This document shows positions 53,453 to 61,485 of a stretch of 64,000 bases of DNA, one piece after another. Position 1 is the first letter of the stretch. The number at the start of each line of letters is the position of its first letter. The notes beneath the pieces are model-generated. The model was not told the origin of the DNA, ran no database searches, and saw only the letters and a program-made list of their open reading frames with translations. Position numbers and translations under genes: made by a program. Source of the DNA: Mesorhizobium sp. M2E.F.Ca.ET.219.01.1.1 (GTDB lineage Bacteria > Pseudomonadota > Alphaproteobacteria > Rhizobiales > Rhizobiaceae); contig NZ_SADT02000001.1 in the NCBI RefSeq assembly GCF_004016445.2, positions 1,779,630-1,843,629 of the forward strand, written 5' to 3'.

Positions 53453-54616
53453 ATGAATCCTGTTTCCGCAAAAGCGGGCCTAGCCAAGGTGGCTGGGCCA
53501 TCGGCGCTGGAGTCCCATGGCTCGGTACGGCCGCTTGCCGCTGAAGATCTCGAGCGCGTCGCCGCACTCTTCCTGACGAAGTTCCGTCGTCGCCGCCTTC
53601 GCGATCACGCCGTCGCGCAGACGGCGGACTATATGGGAAAGCTTTATCTTGACGGCGGTGAGAACAAGGCCCTTGTCCAGATAAACCCGCAGGGCGGCCT
53701 GGGCGGGTTCATGGGCGTTCTGAAGGCCCGCTATGAGCTCAATGGAACGGCATTGAATGCGGCCATCATCGGTCCCTTCATGACCGATTCCAGCACCGAT
53801 CACGGTTGGGCCGGACCGCAATTGCTGCGTGCCCTGCATCAGGGCGAGTTCGATCTATATCTGACTGATTCGGCCAACCGGACATCCTTGGCCTTCGCGC
53901 GTCCGATGAAGTATCAGCTCTTGCCGGTGCACTGTCTGGAATGGACCTGTGTTTTTCAGCCGGGCGCCATGGCCGCCGCCTTGCTGCAGCGTAAATGGCC
54001 CGGGCTGGCTCGGCTGGCGCTCGGCCCCTGTGCGCGAGCGTTCGATGCTCTCGCGGGAAGACGGCTCGAGCCCCCGGTCCAGCCTTCATCGTCGCGACGG
54101 ATCCACCATGAGCGGATCGATGCCGCGCAGTTTGCGGAGCGGCTGCCGGCACTGATGTCCGATTTTGCTCTTCGACCGAGCTGGAAGGATGGCGAACTGC
54201 CGCGGCTGCTCGCGCTGGCGGCCGAAAAGCAGGCCGACGGGCCACTTCATTTCGGCGGGACTTATGACGAAGCAGGCAAGATGGTCGGTTGTCATGCCTT
54301 CTACGGGCAGGCTGGCGGCATCGCGAACCTGTTGCAGATCCAGGCGCCCGGACCCCACTGGGGCGCGACGCTGGACGGCCTTATCGCGGCTGCGCGGGAG
54401 ATGGGCTGCGTGGGCATAACCGGCCAGACACAAGCCAGGTTCCTGCCGCACCTCTTCGGCTACAACCGTCTCTTCTTCCGCTATGCCGGCGGCACGATGG
54501 TACGCTCTCGCATCGCCGAGGTCGCGGAAGCGGTGCGCTCCGGCGACATCTTTATCGGCGGATTGATGGGCGACCGCTGGACCCGACTGAGTTCCGATGA
54601 TTTCGGTCGCGTCTGA
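53453..54616 (+). CDS. GNAT-fold-like protein of unknown function
   Basis: A 387-residue protein without signal peptide or membrane helix. Residues 25-200 (VRPLAAEDLERVAALFLTKF, GFMGVLKARYELNGTALNAA) follow the strand-helix order of an acetyltransferase-like domain. A second half from about 215 has AQFAERLPALMSDFALRPSW and a possible second such domain ending in FGYNRLFFRYAGGTM. The clear pyrophosphate loop of active GNATs is absent, so catalysis is unproven. Similar two-domain proteins occur near exopolysaccharide genes in rhizobia; none is seen close by. It follows an AT-rich gap and is convergent with a Nudix gene three bases away. Confidence 0.6.
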   Translation: MNPVSAKAGLAKVAGPSALESHGSVRPLAAEDLERVAALFLTKFRRRRLRDHAVAQTADYMGKLYLDGGENKALVQINPQGGLGGFMGVLKARYELNGTALNAAIIGPFMTDSSTDHGWAGPQLLRALHQGEFDLYLTDSANRTSLAFARPMKYQLLPVHCLEWTCVFQPGAMAAALLQRKWPGLARLALGPCARAFDALAGRRLEPPVQPSSSRRIHHERIDAAQFAERLPALMSDFALRPSWKDGELPRLLALAAEKQADGPLHFGGTYDEAGKMVGCHAFYGQAGGIANLLQIQAPGPHWGATLDGLIAAAREMGCVGITGQTQARFLPHLFGYNRLFFRYAGGTMVRSRIAEVAEAVRSGDIFIGGLMGDRWTRLSSDDFGRV

Positions 54617-54619
54617 CGA

Positions 54620-55108
54620 TCAGACGAAGGTGTGCGGCGCGGCGCAAAAACCGGCAATGATCTGGCAAAGGTCCGGCTCGTTGATCATTTCGACCGCCTC
54701 GGTCGCGCCAACCCATTTGCGCGTCCGTGCGCGCTTCTCTTTCCAGCGGTCGGCGATGCGGTCGACATGCAGCGGAAAGACCAGGACTTCGCAGGGCACT
54801 TCCTCGCCGGAGGCGAGGACCTTGGCATAGAAATAACGGCCGGCTTCAAGATGCGAGACGGTGCCGCGCAAGCCGGCTTCCTCGCCTGCTTCACGGGCGG
54901 CGGCCTCGCAAAGCGGTTCCCTGGCCTCCGGCCAGCCCTTCGGCAGAACCCAACGCCCGGTGTCGCGGCTGGTGATCAGCATGATCTCGACGCCATCTTC
55001 GCCTTCACGCCAGGGCAGGGCGGCAACCTGCAGGCGGCACGGCGCCTTGCCGAAGAGTCGCCGGACTCTTTCGGCCATCTGGTTGTGCGTTGTCGGCCTC
55101 GTCAACAT
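54620..55108 (-). CDS. Nudix hydrolase, diphosphoinositol-polyphosphate/Ap-n-A type
   Basis: A 162-residue protein with the Nudix box in RWVLPKGWPEAREPLCEAAAREAGEEAGLRG (residues about 51-81), with the REx2EE core. The LPKGxxE context is characteristic of enzymes cleaving diadenosine polyphosphates or inositol pyrophosphates. The substrate is not proven. Its stop lies three bases from that of the convergent gene. Confidence 0.88.
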   Translation of the reverse strand: MLTRPTTHNQMAERVRRLFGKAPCRLQVAALPWREGEDGVEIMLITSRDTGRWVLPKGWPEAREPLCEAAAREAGEEAGLRGTVSHLEAGRYFYAKVLASGEEVPCEVLVFPLHVDRIADRWKEKRARTRKWVGATEAVEMINEPDLCQIIAGFCAAPHTFV

Positions 55109-55308
55109 CGGAAGAAAGCTGCCCCCAGCCTCCAGAATCGTTTGCCACCTTACGAATCTTACGGCGAATTATGGGCTTTAAAAGTAAAAAACTTCACTCC
55201 GTGGGAAAATGCCGCCAGAAAAGGTCAATCTCACAAAGTAGACGCGCTCATTGGTTCGACTACACGCCGCTCCTTTGAGGCAGATCCTCTGGAAAATATG
55301 ACGGCCGT

Positions 55309-55809
55309 TCAGCCGACATGATCGTCCGCGATCGGCTTCTGGTAAGTGAAGCCCATGTCCCACGGAAAGTAGATCCAGGTGTCCTGGCTGACCTCGGTGA
55401 CGAATGTGTCAACCAGAGGACGGCCCTTCGGCTTGGCATAGACGGTCGCGAAATGCGCCTTCGGCATCATGGCGCGCACGATGCCGGCCGTCTTGCCGGT
55501 ATCGGTCAGGTCGTCGATGATCAGCACGCCGGCCCCGTCATCGGCGAGCAGCGGCGGCGAAATCTCCTTCAGGACCTGCAGCTGACCCTGGCTGCTATAG
55601 TCATGGTAGGAGGCGACGCATACCGTCTCGATGATGCGGATGCCGAGCTCGCGCGCAATGATGGCCGCCGGCACCAGGCCGCCGCGGGTGATGCAGACGA
55701 TCGCTTTCCATTGTCCCTTGCTGGCGCCGGAAAGCCGCCAGGAAAGCGCACGGGCGTCGCGGTGGAACTGGTCCCAAGAGACGGGAAAGGCTTTTTCGGG
55801 AAGGGACAT
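55309..55809 (-). CDS. gpt: xanthine-guanine phosphoribosyltransferase
   Basis: A 166-residue purine salvage enzyme that joins xanthine or guanine to PRPP. The PRPP-binding motif is [17 protein letters not shown] near residue 96; [17 protein letters not shown] and [13 protein letters not shown] are further family segments. The ATG at 55809 begins [18 protein letters not shown], the conserved N terminus, so the longer frame to 55938 is rejected. Confidence 0.93.
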   Translation of the reverse strand: MSLPEKAFPVSWDQFHRDARALSWRLSGASKGQWKAIVCITRGGLVPAAIIARELGIRIIETVCVASYHDYSSQGQLQVLKEISPPLLADDGAGVLIIDDLTDTGKTAGIVRAMMPKAHFATVYAKPKGRPLVDTFVTEVSQDTWIYFPWDMGFTYQKPIADDHVG

Positions 55810-55972
55810 GGTTCGCGCACTCCGCAAGGCGCGCCGTGGCGCGCAGAAACACTGGAATGCAGGCGGAATTAGCCGGAAAGCGCCAGGCTTGGCAAGAGCA
55901 GGGCCGGCGACGGCTGTGGACTCGGGCACCGCGCTCAACCGGATTCAAGCGACGCCCGTCAGACTTGCAAAG

Positions 55973-56011
55973 GTGTTGCCCTGAAGCTGGCTCCCGCTTT
56001 CGAGGGATGCT
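55973..56011. repeat. diverged rhizobial-type palindrome (CCCGAAA family)
   Basis: TGTTGCCCTGAAGCTGG followed by CTCCCGCTTTCGAGGG aligns with the repeat at 12540-12579, with several mismatches in the arms. It touches the stop of the universal stress protein gene. Confidence 0.35.
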
Positions 56012-56844
56012 CAACGCGATAGGAAAGCCGCCACATTCGTCGTGCGCAGCACCGTGCGGGTAACGCCGCCGAACAGAAGCTGGCGCAGCCAGGAGTGACT
56101 GTAGGCGCCGAGCACCAGAAGGTCGGCGCCGGATTCGGCGATCCTGGCCTGAATCATGTCATCGACCGAAGTGCCGCCGGATTTCTGCACGCAGACGCTG
56201 ACATTGGCGCCGTGACGCGACAAGGCCGCTGCGATCTCGGCGCCGGCCGCTTCCGGAGATTCATCCAGCGTCTCGGGCGGGTCGATGACGAGAATGTCCG
56301 TCTTGTCGGCCTCGGCGATGAAAGGCAGGGCATCGAAGGCTGCGCGAGCGGCCTCCTTGCTGCCATTCCAGGCGAGCAGCACGCGTCTGAAGGTGGTGAT
56401 CAGAGGCCCGGCATGGGGCACGACCAGAACCGGCCGGCCGGCATCATAGACCAGTGTGTCGACATCGGCGCTCGGGTCGCCACCGGTGTCACGCTGCGCG
56501 GCGATGATCAGATCGGCGGCGCGCACGCTCGTTATGCCGGTCAGCGCGCTGTCGCCGGAGAAGCTTTCCAGGCTTCGCCATTCGAAGGACAGGCCGGATT
56601 CCTCAACCCGCTTCAGGAAATAGGCCTGCAGCTTGCCGGCGCGTTCCTTGTTCATCTCGGCCGAGACCTGGAGGAATTCGGTGTCCGGGAAGCCGGTGGC
56701 CGACGTGTAGGGAACGGGCAACGACTCGGCATGGATGCCGACGAGATGGCTCTCGAACCTTTCGGCAAGCGGAAGGGCGCAATCGAGAACGCGCTCGGCG
56801 TCTTGCTCGTTCTGCAAAATGGCGACGATTGTCTTGAAGCGCAT
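56011..56844 (-). CDS. universal stress protein, two Usp domains
   Basis: A 277-residue protein with two tandem Usp folds. The first starts FKTIVAILQNEQDAERVLD; the second starts RRVLLAWNGSKEAARAAFDALPF near residue 155 and ends with LLVLGAYSHSWLRQLLFGGVTRTVL, where the G-x9-G-type ATP-binding pattern is partly kept. Tandem Usp proteins assist survival in stationary phase or low oxygen. The ATG at 56844 is preferred. A GGAAC-N17-CGTT element upstream suggests EcfG control. Confidence 0.92.
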   Translation of the reverse strand: MRFKTIVAILQNEQDAERVLDCALPLAERFESHLVGIHAESLPVPYTSATGFPDTEFLQVSAEMNKERAGKLQAYFLKRVEESGLSFEWRSLESFSGDSALTGITSVRAADLIIAAQRDTGGDPSADVDTLVYDAGRPVLVVPHAGPLITTFRRVLLAWNGSKEAARAAFDALPFIAEADKTDILVIDPPETLDESPEAAGAEIAAALSRHGANVSVCVQKSGGTSVDDMIQARIAESGADLLVLGAYSHSWLRQLLFGGVTRTVLRTTNVAAFLSR

Positions 56845-56889
56845 GATCGTTCCCTCAATTGCTTGCGCTACGTGCGTGCGCGGCAAGGG

Positions 56890-56915
56890 AACGCCTCAGC
56901 GCGTTGACTGGTTCC
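56890..56915 (-). promoter_or_regulatory. EcfG-type general stress promoter of usp
   Basis: On the minus strand GGAAC (56911-56915) and CGTT (56890-56893) are 17 bases apart, an exact match to the alphaproteobacterial EcfG consensus GGAAC-N16/17-CGTT, 46 bases before the usp ATG. Confidence 0.7.
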
Positions 56916-56929
56916 AGCCTAACGCCGGG

Positions 56930-57670
56930 TCAGCCTGCCCTGGCCAAGCCCGCCACCATCGCCTCGACATCCTTGCGCGCGGCCTCGAGCGCTTCCTCGC
57001 TGCGGGCGCGGACGACGAGCTCGGTCCAGAACTTGCCGTCGCCATATTTGGGATAAGAGCCGATGATGGTGTCGGGATGCGCCTTCTGGATCTCGGCCAG
57101 CGGCCCGCCGATCAGGCCTTCGCCAAACGGGCAATGCACCGTGGCCGACAGCATCTTCGTGCCGGCCTTGAGCGTCGGCACGACATTGTCGAGCATGGCC
57201 TGGAAGATCGACGGCACGCCGGCCATGACATGGACATTGCCGATGCGGAAACCCGGCGCGACGGAGACGGGATTGTCGATAAGGTCGGCGCCGCGCGGCA
57301 TGCGCGCCATGCGCTTGCGCGCTTCGGTGAATTCGATGCCACGCCCGGCATAGCTTGCCTCGAGCAGGGCGTAGGCCTTGGCGTCGTATTCGCAGGGCAC
57401 GCCGAAAGCCTTGGCGATGGAATCGGCGGTGATGTCGTCATGCGTGGGGCCGATGCCGCCGGTGGTGAAGACGTAGGCATAACGGGCGCGCACGGCATTC
57501 ACCGCCGCAACGATCTCGTCTTCCTCGTCGGGGACGATGCGCACTTCCTTCAGGTCGATGCCGATCGCCGTCATGATGTCGGCGAGATGGCCGATATTCT
57601 TGTCCTTGGTGCGGCCGGAGAGGATTTCGTCGCCGATGACGAGCATGGCGGCGGTGACGATTTCAGGCAT
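56930..57670 (-). CDS. CinA-like molybdopterin-binding domain protein
   Basis: A 246-residue protein with only the MoCF/CinA N-terminal domain: TAAMLVIGDEILSGRTKDKN, then VFTTGGIGPTHDDITADSIAKAF and the VHVMAGVPSIFQAMLD segment. Full CinA proteins add a deamidase domain that is absent here. The activity may be ADP-ribose or FAD pyrophosphatase-like as in other stand-alone members, but this is not shown. The ATG at 57670 is the conserved start; the frame open to 57958 is antisense to the hydrolase gene. Confidence 0.88.
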   Translation of the reverse strand: MPEIVTAAMLVIGDEILSGRTKDKNIGHLADIMTAIGIDLKEVRIVPDEEDEIVAAVNAVRARYAYVFTTGGIGPTHDDITADSIAKAFGVPCEYDAKAYALLEASYAGRGIEFTEARKRMARMPRGADLIDNPVSVAPGFRIGNVHVMAGVPSIFQAMLDNVVPTLKAGTKMLSATVHCPFGEGLIGGPLAEIQKAHPDTIIGSYPKYGDGKFWTELVVRARSEEALEAARKDVEAMVAGLARAG

Positions 57671-57800
57671 GGCGGACTCCGGCGCGAAAGCTCGCCTGAG
57701 ATAACGCGGCCTGAGGCCGTCCGCAATGCGAAAGCCGGATGCGCGCTTGTGGCGGCGGCCGTTGCGGATATGGTGCGGTCGGTCGGGGGCGGATGAAACC

Positions 57801-58775
57801 ATGCTGATATTGATCGTCCTGTGGCTGCTCGCGGGCTTGCTCGCCGCGGCCGCGCTTGTCCTGCTCGTCCTGATGCTCGCGACATGGCGGATCGCGGCGA
57901 GGGCCGAAAGGCTGGTGCCGGCTTGCGGAAAATTCGTCGAGATCGACGGCAACCGCATCCATTACGTGGAAGAAGGCGAGGGCAGGCCGATCGTTCTTCT
58001 GCATGGGTTGGGCGCCCAACTCCACCATTTCCGCCATACGCTGTTCGGACGCTTCGGCGCCGGCTACCGCCTGATCGCGCTCGACCGGCCGGGCTCGGGC
58101 TATTCGGTTCGGGAGAGCGGCGCGACCGGCCGGCTGCCAGAACAGGCGCACGTCGTGCGGCGCTTCATCGAGGAACTGCGGCTGGAACGACCTCTGATCG
58201 TCGGCCATTCGCTGGGCGGCGCCGTCGCACTTGCGCTGGCGACCGAGCATCCGACGGCGATTTCCGGCATCGCGCTGCTGTCGCCGCTGACGCATCTGGA
58301 AGCGAGGACACGTCAGCGGTTCGACCTGCTCTATATTCCATCGCCGCTGCTGCGCCGGGTCCTGGCCTATACGGCGGCGATACCACTCAGCCTGCGTTAC
58401 GCGCAGCCGACGCTGAGGTTCATCTTCGCACCGCAAGTGGTTCCCGCGGACTACATGGTCGCCGGCGGGGGATGGCTCGGCTTGCGCCCGTCCCACTATT
58501 TCGCGACGTCCACCGACTTCGTGGCGGTCGAGCAGGATCTTGATCGCATCGAAAAGCGCTATGGCGAAATAGCGATGCCGACCGGCATTCTGTTCGGCAG
58601 CGCCGACCGCGTCATTGGCGAAGCTGTCCATGGCGAACCGATGCTGGACAAGATCCAGGGACTCGACTTCGAGCGGGTCGAAGGTCTCGGCCACATGCCG
58701 CAATTTGTGGAAGCCGAACGGGTCGTCGCGTTCATCCAACGTATCGCCGCACGCGCCTTCGCGGGCGTGAATTGA
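57801..58775 (+). CDS. alpha/beta hydrolase with N-terminal membrane anchor
   Basis: A 324-residue protein. One hydrophobic helix (residues 2-27) is followed by an alpha/beta hydrolase domain: oxyanion-hole segment VLLHGLGAQLHHFR, nucleophile elbow IVGHSLGGAVALALA with the catalytic Ser, a likely acid in GILFGSADRVIGE and the His in VEGLGHMPQF. It is probably an inner-membrane-anchored esterase or lipase; the substrate is unknown. It is divergent from the CinA-like gene. Confidence 0.86.
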   Translation: MLILIVLWLLAGLLAAAALVLLVLMLATWRIAARAERLVPACGKFVEIDGNRIHYVEEGEGRPIVLLHGLGAQLHHFRHTLFGRFGAGYRLIALDRPGSGYSVRESGATGRLPEQAHVVRRFIEELRLERPLIVGHSLGGAVALALATEHPTAISGIALLSPLTHLEARTRQRFDLLYIPSPLLRRVLAYTAAIPLSLRYAQPTLRFIFAPQVVPADYMVAGGGWLGLRPSHYFATSTDFVAVEQDLDRIEKRYGEIAMPTGILFGSADRVIGEAVHGEPMLDKIQGLDFERVEGLGHMPQFVEAERVVAFIQRIAARAFAGVN

Positions 58776-58880
58776 GTTTTCGCCGCAATTGCGCGCATCA
58801 GTCGGTGTTGAGCCTCTGACGCCTCACAGAACCGTCACATAAACGTGTCGACCGCCGCGATTCATCGTGATCTCCCCGCT

Positions 58881-58906
58881 GGAACCTTTGCCTGCAACCC
58901 CGGGTT
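58881..58906 (+). promoter_or_regulatory. EcfG-type promoter of the small secreted-protein gene
   Basis: GGAAC (58881-58885) and GGTT (58903-58906) with a 17-base spacer, one mismatch from GGAAC-N17-CGTT, 51 bases before the ATG at 58958. Confidence 0.5.
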
Positions 58907-58957
58907 TCAGCCACGTCGCCGGTCAAATCTTCGGCGACCAACAGAATGGAGACTCCA

Positions 58958-59236
58958 ATGCTTAGGAAAATCATAGCAGCCTCGGCGCTCGTATTGGCCC
59001 TGAGTGGCGCGGCGATGGCGCAGTCGTCCGACGACTGGTCGTGGTGGCACAGCGGCAATTCGGCCTCGAGCGAGCGGCCGATCGACCGGACCACCACGGG
59101 CAGCATCGCGGGTGGTGACGCTTCCGGCCTCAATACGCTCGGCAATCCCGGCCCCGTGGGACCGTGCGCGTCGAGCACGCCCGGACCGGACGCCAATGCC
59201 AGCGGTAACGTCAACGACCAGTACTGCGGCAAATAA
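58958..59236 (+). CDS. small secreted protein, unknown
   Basis: A 92-residue protein with a signal peptide (LRKIIAASALVLALSGAAMA, cut before QSSDD) and a mature part of about 72 residues rich in Ser, Gly, Asn, Pro and Trp, with two cysteines (GPCASS and QYCGK). There is no family I recognise; the region DRTTTGSIAG is common in small rhizobial exported proteins. The ATG at 58958 has GGAG six bases upstream. The promoter-like element suggests stress-induced expression. Confidence 0.7.
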   Translation: MLRKIIAASALVLALSGAAMAQSSDDWSWWHSGNSASSERPIDRTTTGSIAGGDASGLNTLGNPGPVGPCASSTPGPDANASGNVNDQYCGK

Positions 59237-59293
59237 GCCTTGAGCGGTTCAGCGTTTGATGGAATCGCTGGCCCGCCCCAACTCTTTGTTTCT

Positions 59294-59341
59294 ACGCAAT
59301 TCGGACGGAAAACCGCTACGCGCTTTTCCTGGAATTGCTCT
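59294..59341 (+). repeat. intergenic palindrome, GCAATTCC family, copy 1
   Basis: Left part ACGCAATTCGGACGGAAAAC and right part CTTTTCCTGGAATTGCTC form a stem GCAATTC/GAATTGC and GGAAAA/TTTTCC. It lies after the small secreted-protein gene. Confidence 0.8.
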
Positions 59342-59403
59342 GGCACCCCGCCAGCGGCCGGCATGAAGGCTCGGGCATCGTCGGCCGCGGGCGCGGGTAA
59401 AAC

Positions 59404-59643
59404 TCAGTCCGATACTTCGGTCTGCGGCCGGTCGCGGCCGTCGGCAAGCTCATCGTGCCACTTTCCTTCGGCATCCTCATACTGGATGCCGTCGGTGGTT
59501 CCGGCGACCTGCTGCTCGGACGAGGCGATCTCGGCGGCGCGCAGCGCCTCCTGGTGGGTGCGGAAAGTCTCGGAAAACGTCGAGCCGACCTTGTAGGCCC
59601 AGCCGCCATCATGCTCGACGATCTTGTAAGTCAGCTTCGCCAT
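59404..59643 (-). CDS. DUF2188 family protein
   Basis: A 79-residue protein with the beta-strand pattern YKIVEHDGGWAYKVGSTFSE followed by helix EALRAAEIASSEQ and GIQYEDAEGKWHDE, the DUF2188 layout (RNA- or DNA-binding-like fold, function unknown). It lies between copies 1 and 2 of the palindrome. Confidence 0.88.
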   Translation of the reverse strand: MAKLTYKIVEHDGGWAYKVGSTFSETFRTHQEALRAAEIASSEQQVAGTTDGIQYEDAEGKWHDELADGRDRPQTEVSD

Positions 59644-59680
59644 GAAATCCTCCGGTTAAGAAGCGTGCTAGTACGTTTCT

Positions 59681-59727
59681 ACGCAATTCCGGACGGAAAA
59701 CCGATCACACTTTTCCTGGAATTGCTC
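59681..59727 (+). repeat. intergenic palindrome, GCAATTCC family, copy 2
   Basis: ACGCAATTCCGGACGGAAAA then CACTTTTCCTGGAATTGCTC; a near-perfect member. It ends at the 3' edge of the DUF982 gene. Confidence 0.85.
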
Positions 59728-60013
59728 AGTGCAGCTTTCCGTCGAGCAGCCTGTCCTCGGGAACCAGCACATCCGATTCCCTGGCCGCCTCGATAAGGGC
59801 GCGACGTGCGTCCGCTGGCGAACGATACCCTTCCAGCGCTTTGAGGCAAGTGTCGAGAGCATCACGATGGCGCTCGCCGCGATTGAGCGGCCAAACGGTC
59901 ATCAGGCACTCGGCGGCCCCGCGGGTGCTGCTTATCTGGCGATATTTGCCGACATGGCCGAGCTCGACCACCACCGGCTTCTCAAAAGGTTTGCTGTCTA
60001 TCATGGCCGCCAA
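59726..60013 (-). CDS. DUF982 family protein
   Basis: A 95-residue protein of the rhizobial DUF982 family: KPVVVELGHVGKYRQISSTR, AAECLMTVWP and a C-terminal helix ADARRALIEAARESDVLV. Members occur in many copies per rhizobial genome; the function is unknown. The ATG at 60013 or the one three codons later could be the start. It lies between palindrome copies 2 and 3. Confidence 0.87.
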   Translation of the reverse strand: MAAMIDSKPFEKPVVVELGHVGKYRQISSTRGAAECLMTVWPLNRGERHRDALDTCLKALEGYRSPADARRALIEAARESDVLVPEDRLLDGKLH

Positions 60014-60099
60014 CGTAAAGCGGCCAAATTGGTTGCAGTTGTGGCGAGGATCCTGCGCCCAAACGTCTCAGGCCCCCGCTGATTTCCGGTTTCGTTTTG

Positions 60100-60170
60100 A
60101 CGCAATTCCGGACGGAAGACCACGGCGAAGTCGCCGAGCCTAACCGCGCGCACTTTCCTGGAATTGCTCT
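60100..60170 (+). repeat. intergenic palindrome, GCAATTCC family, copy 3, with extended loop
   Basis: ACGCAATTCCGGACGGAAGA and CACTTTCCTGGAATTGCTCT are the family ends, but the loop is about 23 bases longer than in other copies. It contains its own palindrome CGGCGA-AG-TCGCCG. Confidence 0.75.
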
Positions 60171-61272
60171 AGCCGGCAGCCTTCATCCAATGCCGCATCG
60201 TCGTCACCGAACGTGCCAGCTGGGGCGCGGGATGGATCTCCTCGCCGAACGCCGCCGCCGCGCGCCAGCCCCAGCGCGGGTCGGCGAGGAAGGCGCGCGC
60301 CAGCGCCACCATGTCGGCGCGACCATCGGCGACGATCGCCTCGGCCTGGCTCGGATCGTCGATCAGCCCCACGGCGCGCGTCGGAATGCCGGCGCCGTTG
60401 CGCACGGCTTCCGCCAGATGCACCTGGTAGCCGGGGCCGGGCGGCACCTGCTGCAGGGGTGAATTGCCGCCGCTGGAGCAGCAGATATAGGCGATGCCCT
60501 CGGCCTTCAGCGCCTTGACCACCTCGATCGCGTCCTCGATGTCAAAACCGCCGTCGACCCATTCCTTCACCGAGAGGCGCGCGCCCAGCATTATGGACGG
60601 AGCGGCCTTCCTGACCGCCCTGGCGATTTCGACCGCAAAGCGCATGCGGTTTTCGAGTGACCCGCCCCAGCGGTCGGTCCGCTGGTTGGAGAGCGGCGAG
60701 AGGAACTGGAAGATCAGATAGCCATGCGCGGCGTGCAGTTCGGCAAAGTCGAAGCCGGCGCGTTCGGCGCGCACCGCCGACTGCGCAAAACGCGCGATGA
60801 GCTCAAGAATCTCCTCATCCTCCAGCGCGTGCGGCACATTCCAGCCCGTGTCATAGGCGATGGCCGAGGCAGAAACCGTCTGCCAGGGATCTTCGCCGGG
60901 CTGCAGCGGACCGCCGCCTTCCCAGGGTCGGCGGTTGGAGGCCTTGCGGCCGGCATGGGCAAGCTGGACGCCGAACTTCGTGCCGGGCGCGGCGACGCGC
61001 CTGGCGGCGTCGAGCGTGCGCTTGGCGGCCGCCTCATTGTCGTCCGAATAGAGGCCAAGACAGCCATGTGTGATGCGCCCGCGCCGCTCGACATCGGTCA
61101 TCTCGACGGTGACCATGCCGGCGCCCGACATTGCCAGGTTCATCCAGTGATGGAGATGCCAGTCGCTAGCCGAGCCGTCCTCGGCCGAATACTGGCACAT
61201 GGGGGCGACCGCGATGCGATTGGGGAAGGTGAGGTCGCCGAGGGTGATCGGCTGGAAAAGCGATGACGTCAT
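60169..61272 (-). CDS. NADH:flavin oxidoreductase, YqjM-type old yellow enzyme
   Basis: A 367-residue FMN-binding TIM barrel. YqjM-type signatures are the redox-sensing Cys in APMCQYSAEDG, the FMN/substrate pair HLHHW and HAGRK, and TDRWGGSLENRMRF with the conserved arginine. It probably reduces activated alkenes with NADPH. The start MTSSLFQPITLGDLTFPNR at 61272 is the family's; the open frame to 62037 beyond it is antisense to the Nudix gene. It ends within the last base of palindrome copy 3. Confidence 0.93.
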   Translation of the reverse strand: MTSSLFQPITLGDLTFPNRIAVAPMCQYSAEDGSASDWHLHHWMNLAMSGAGMVTVEMTDVERRGRITHGCLGLYSDDNEAAAKRTLDAARRVAAPGTKFGVQLAHAGRKASNRRPWEGGGPLQPGEDPWQTVSASAIAYDTGWNVPHALEDEEILELIARFAQSAVRAERAGFDFAELHAAHGYLIFQFLSPLSNQRTDRWGGSLENRMRFAVEIARAVRKAAPSIMLGARLSVKEWVDGGFDIEDAIEVVKALKAEGIAYICCSSGGNSPLQQVPPGPGYQVHLAEAVRNGAGIPTRAVGLIDDPSQAEAIVADGRADMVALARAFLADPRWGWRAAAAFGEEIHPAPQLARSVTTMRHWMKAAG

Positions 61273-61407
61273 GAAGCGGGCTCCTGGGAAGATACCGCTA
61301 TCTAGGCAGTCGCGGTGCTTCGCGCCAGACACGAGCCGGTGAAACTGCCGCTGGACCAGTCGGTTTCCAGGATTGCGCGGGTCATCTTTCGCCGCTCTAT
61401 TCTTTTG

Positions 61408-61456
61408 ACGCAATTTCGGACGGAAAACCGCTTCACACTTTTCCTGAAATTGCTCT
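61408..61456 (+). repeat. intergenic palindrome, GCAATTCC family, copy 4
   Basis: ACGCAATTTCGGACGGAAAA and CACTTTTCCTGAAATTGCTC; the compensating T and A changes in both arms keep the stem paired. It ends 29 bases before the NudK ATG, so it may be in that gene's leader. Confidence 0.85.
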
Positions 61457-61485
61457 ATCCCTTTGCGGCCAATACGGAGGTCGTC

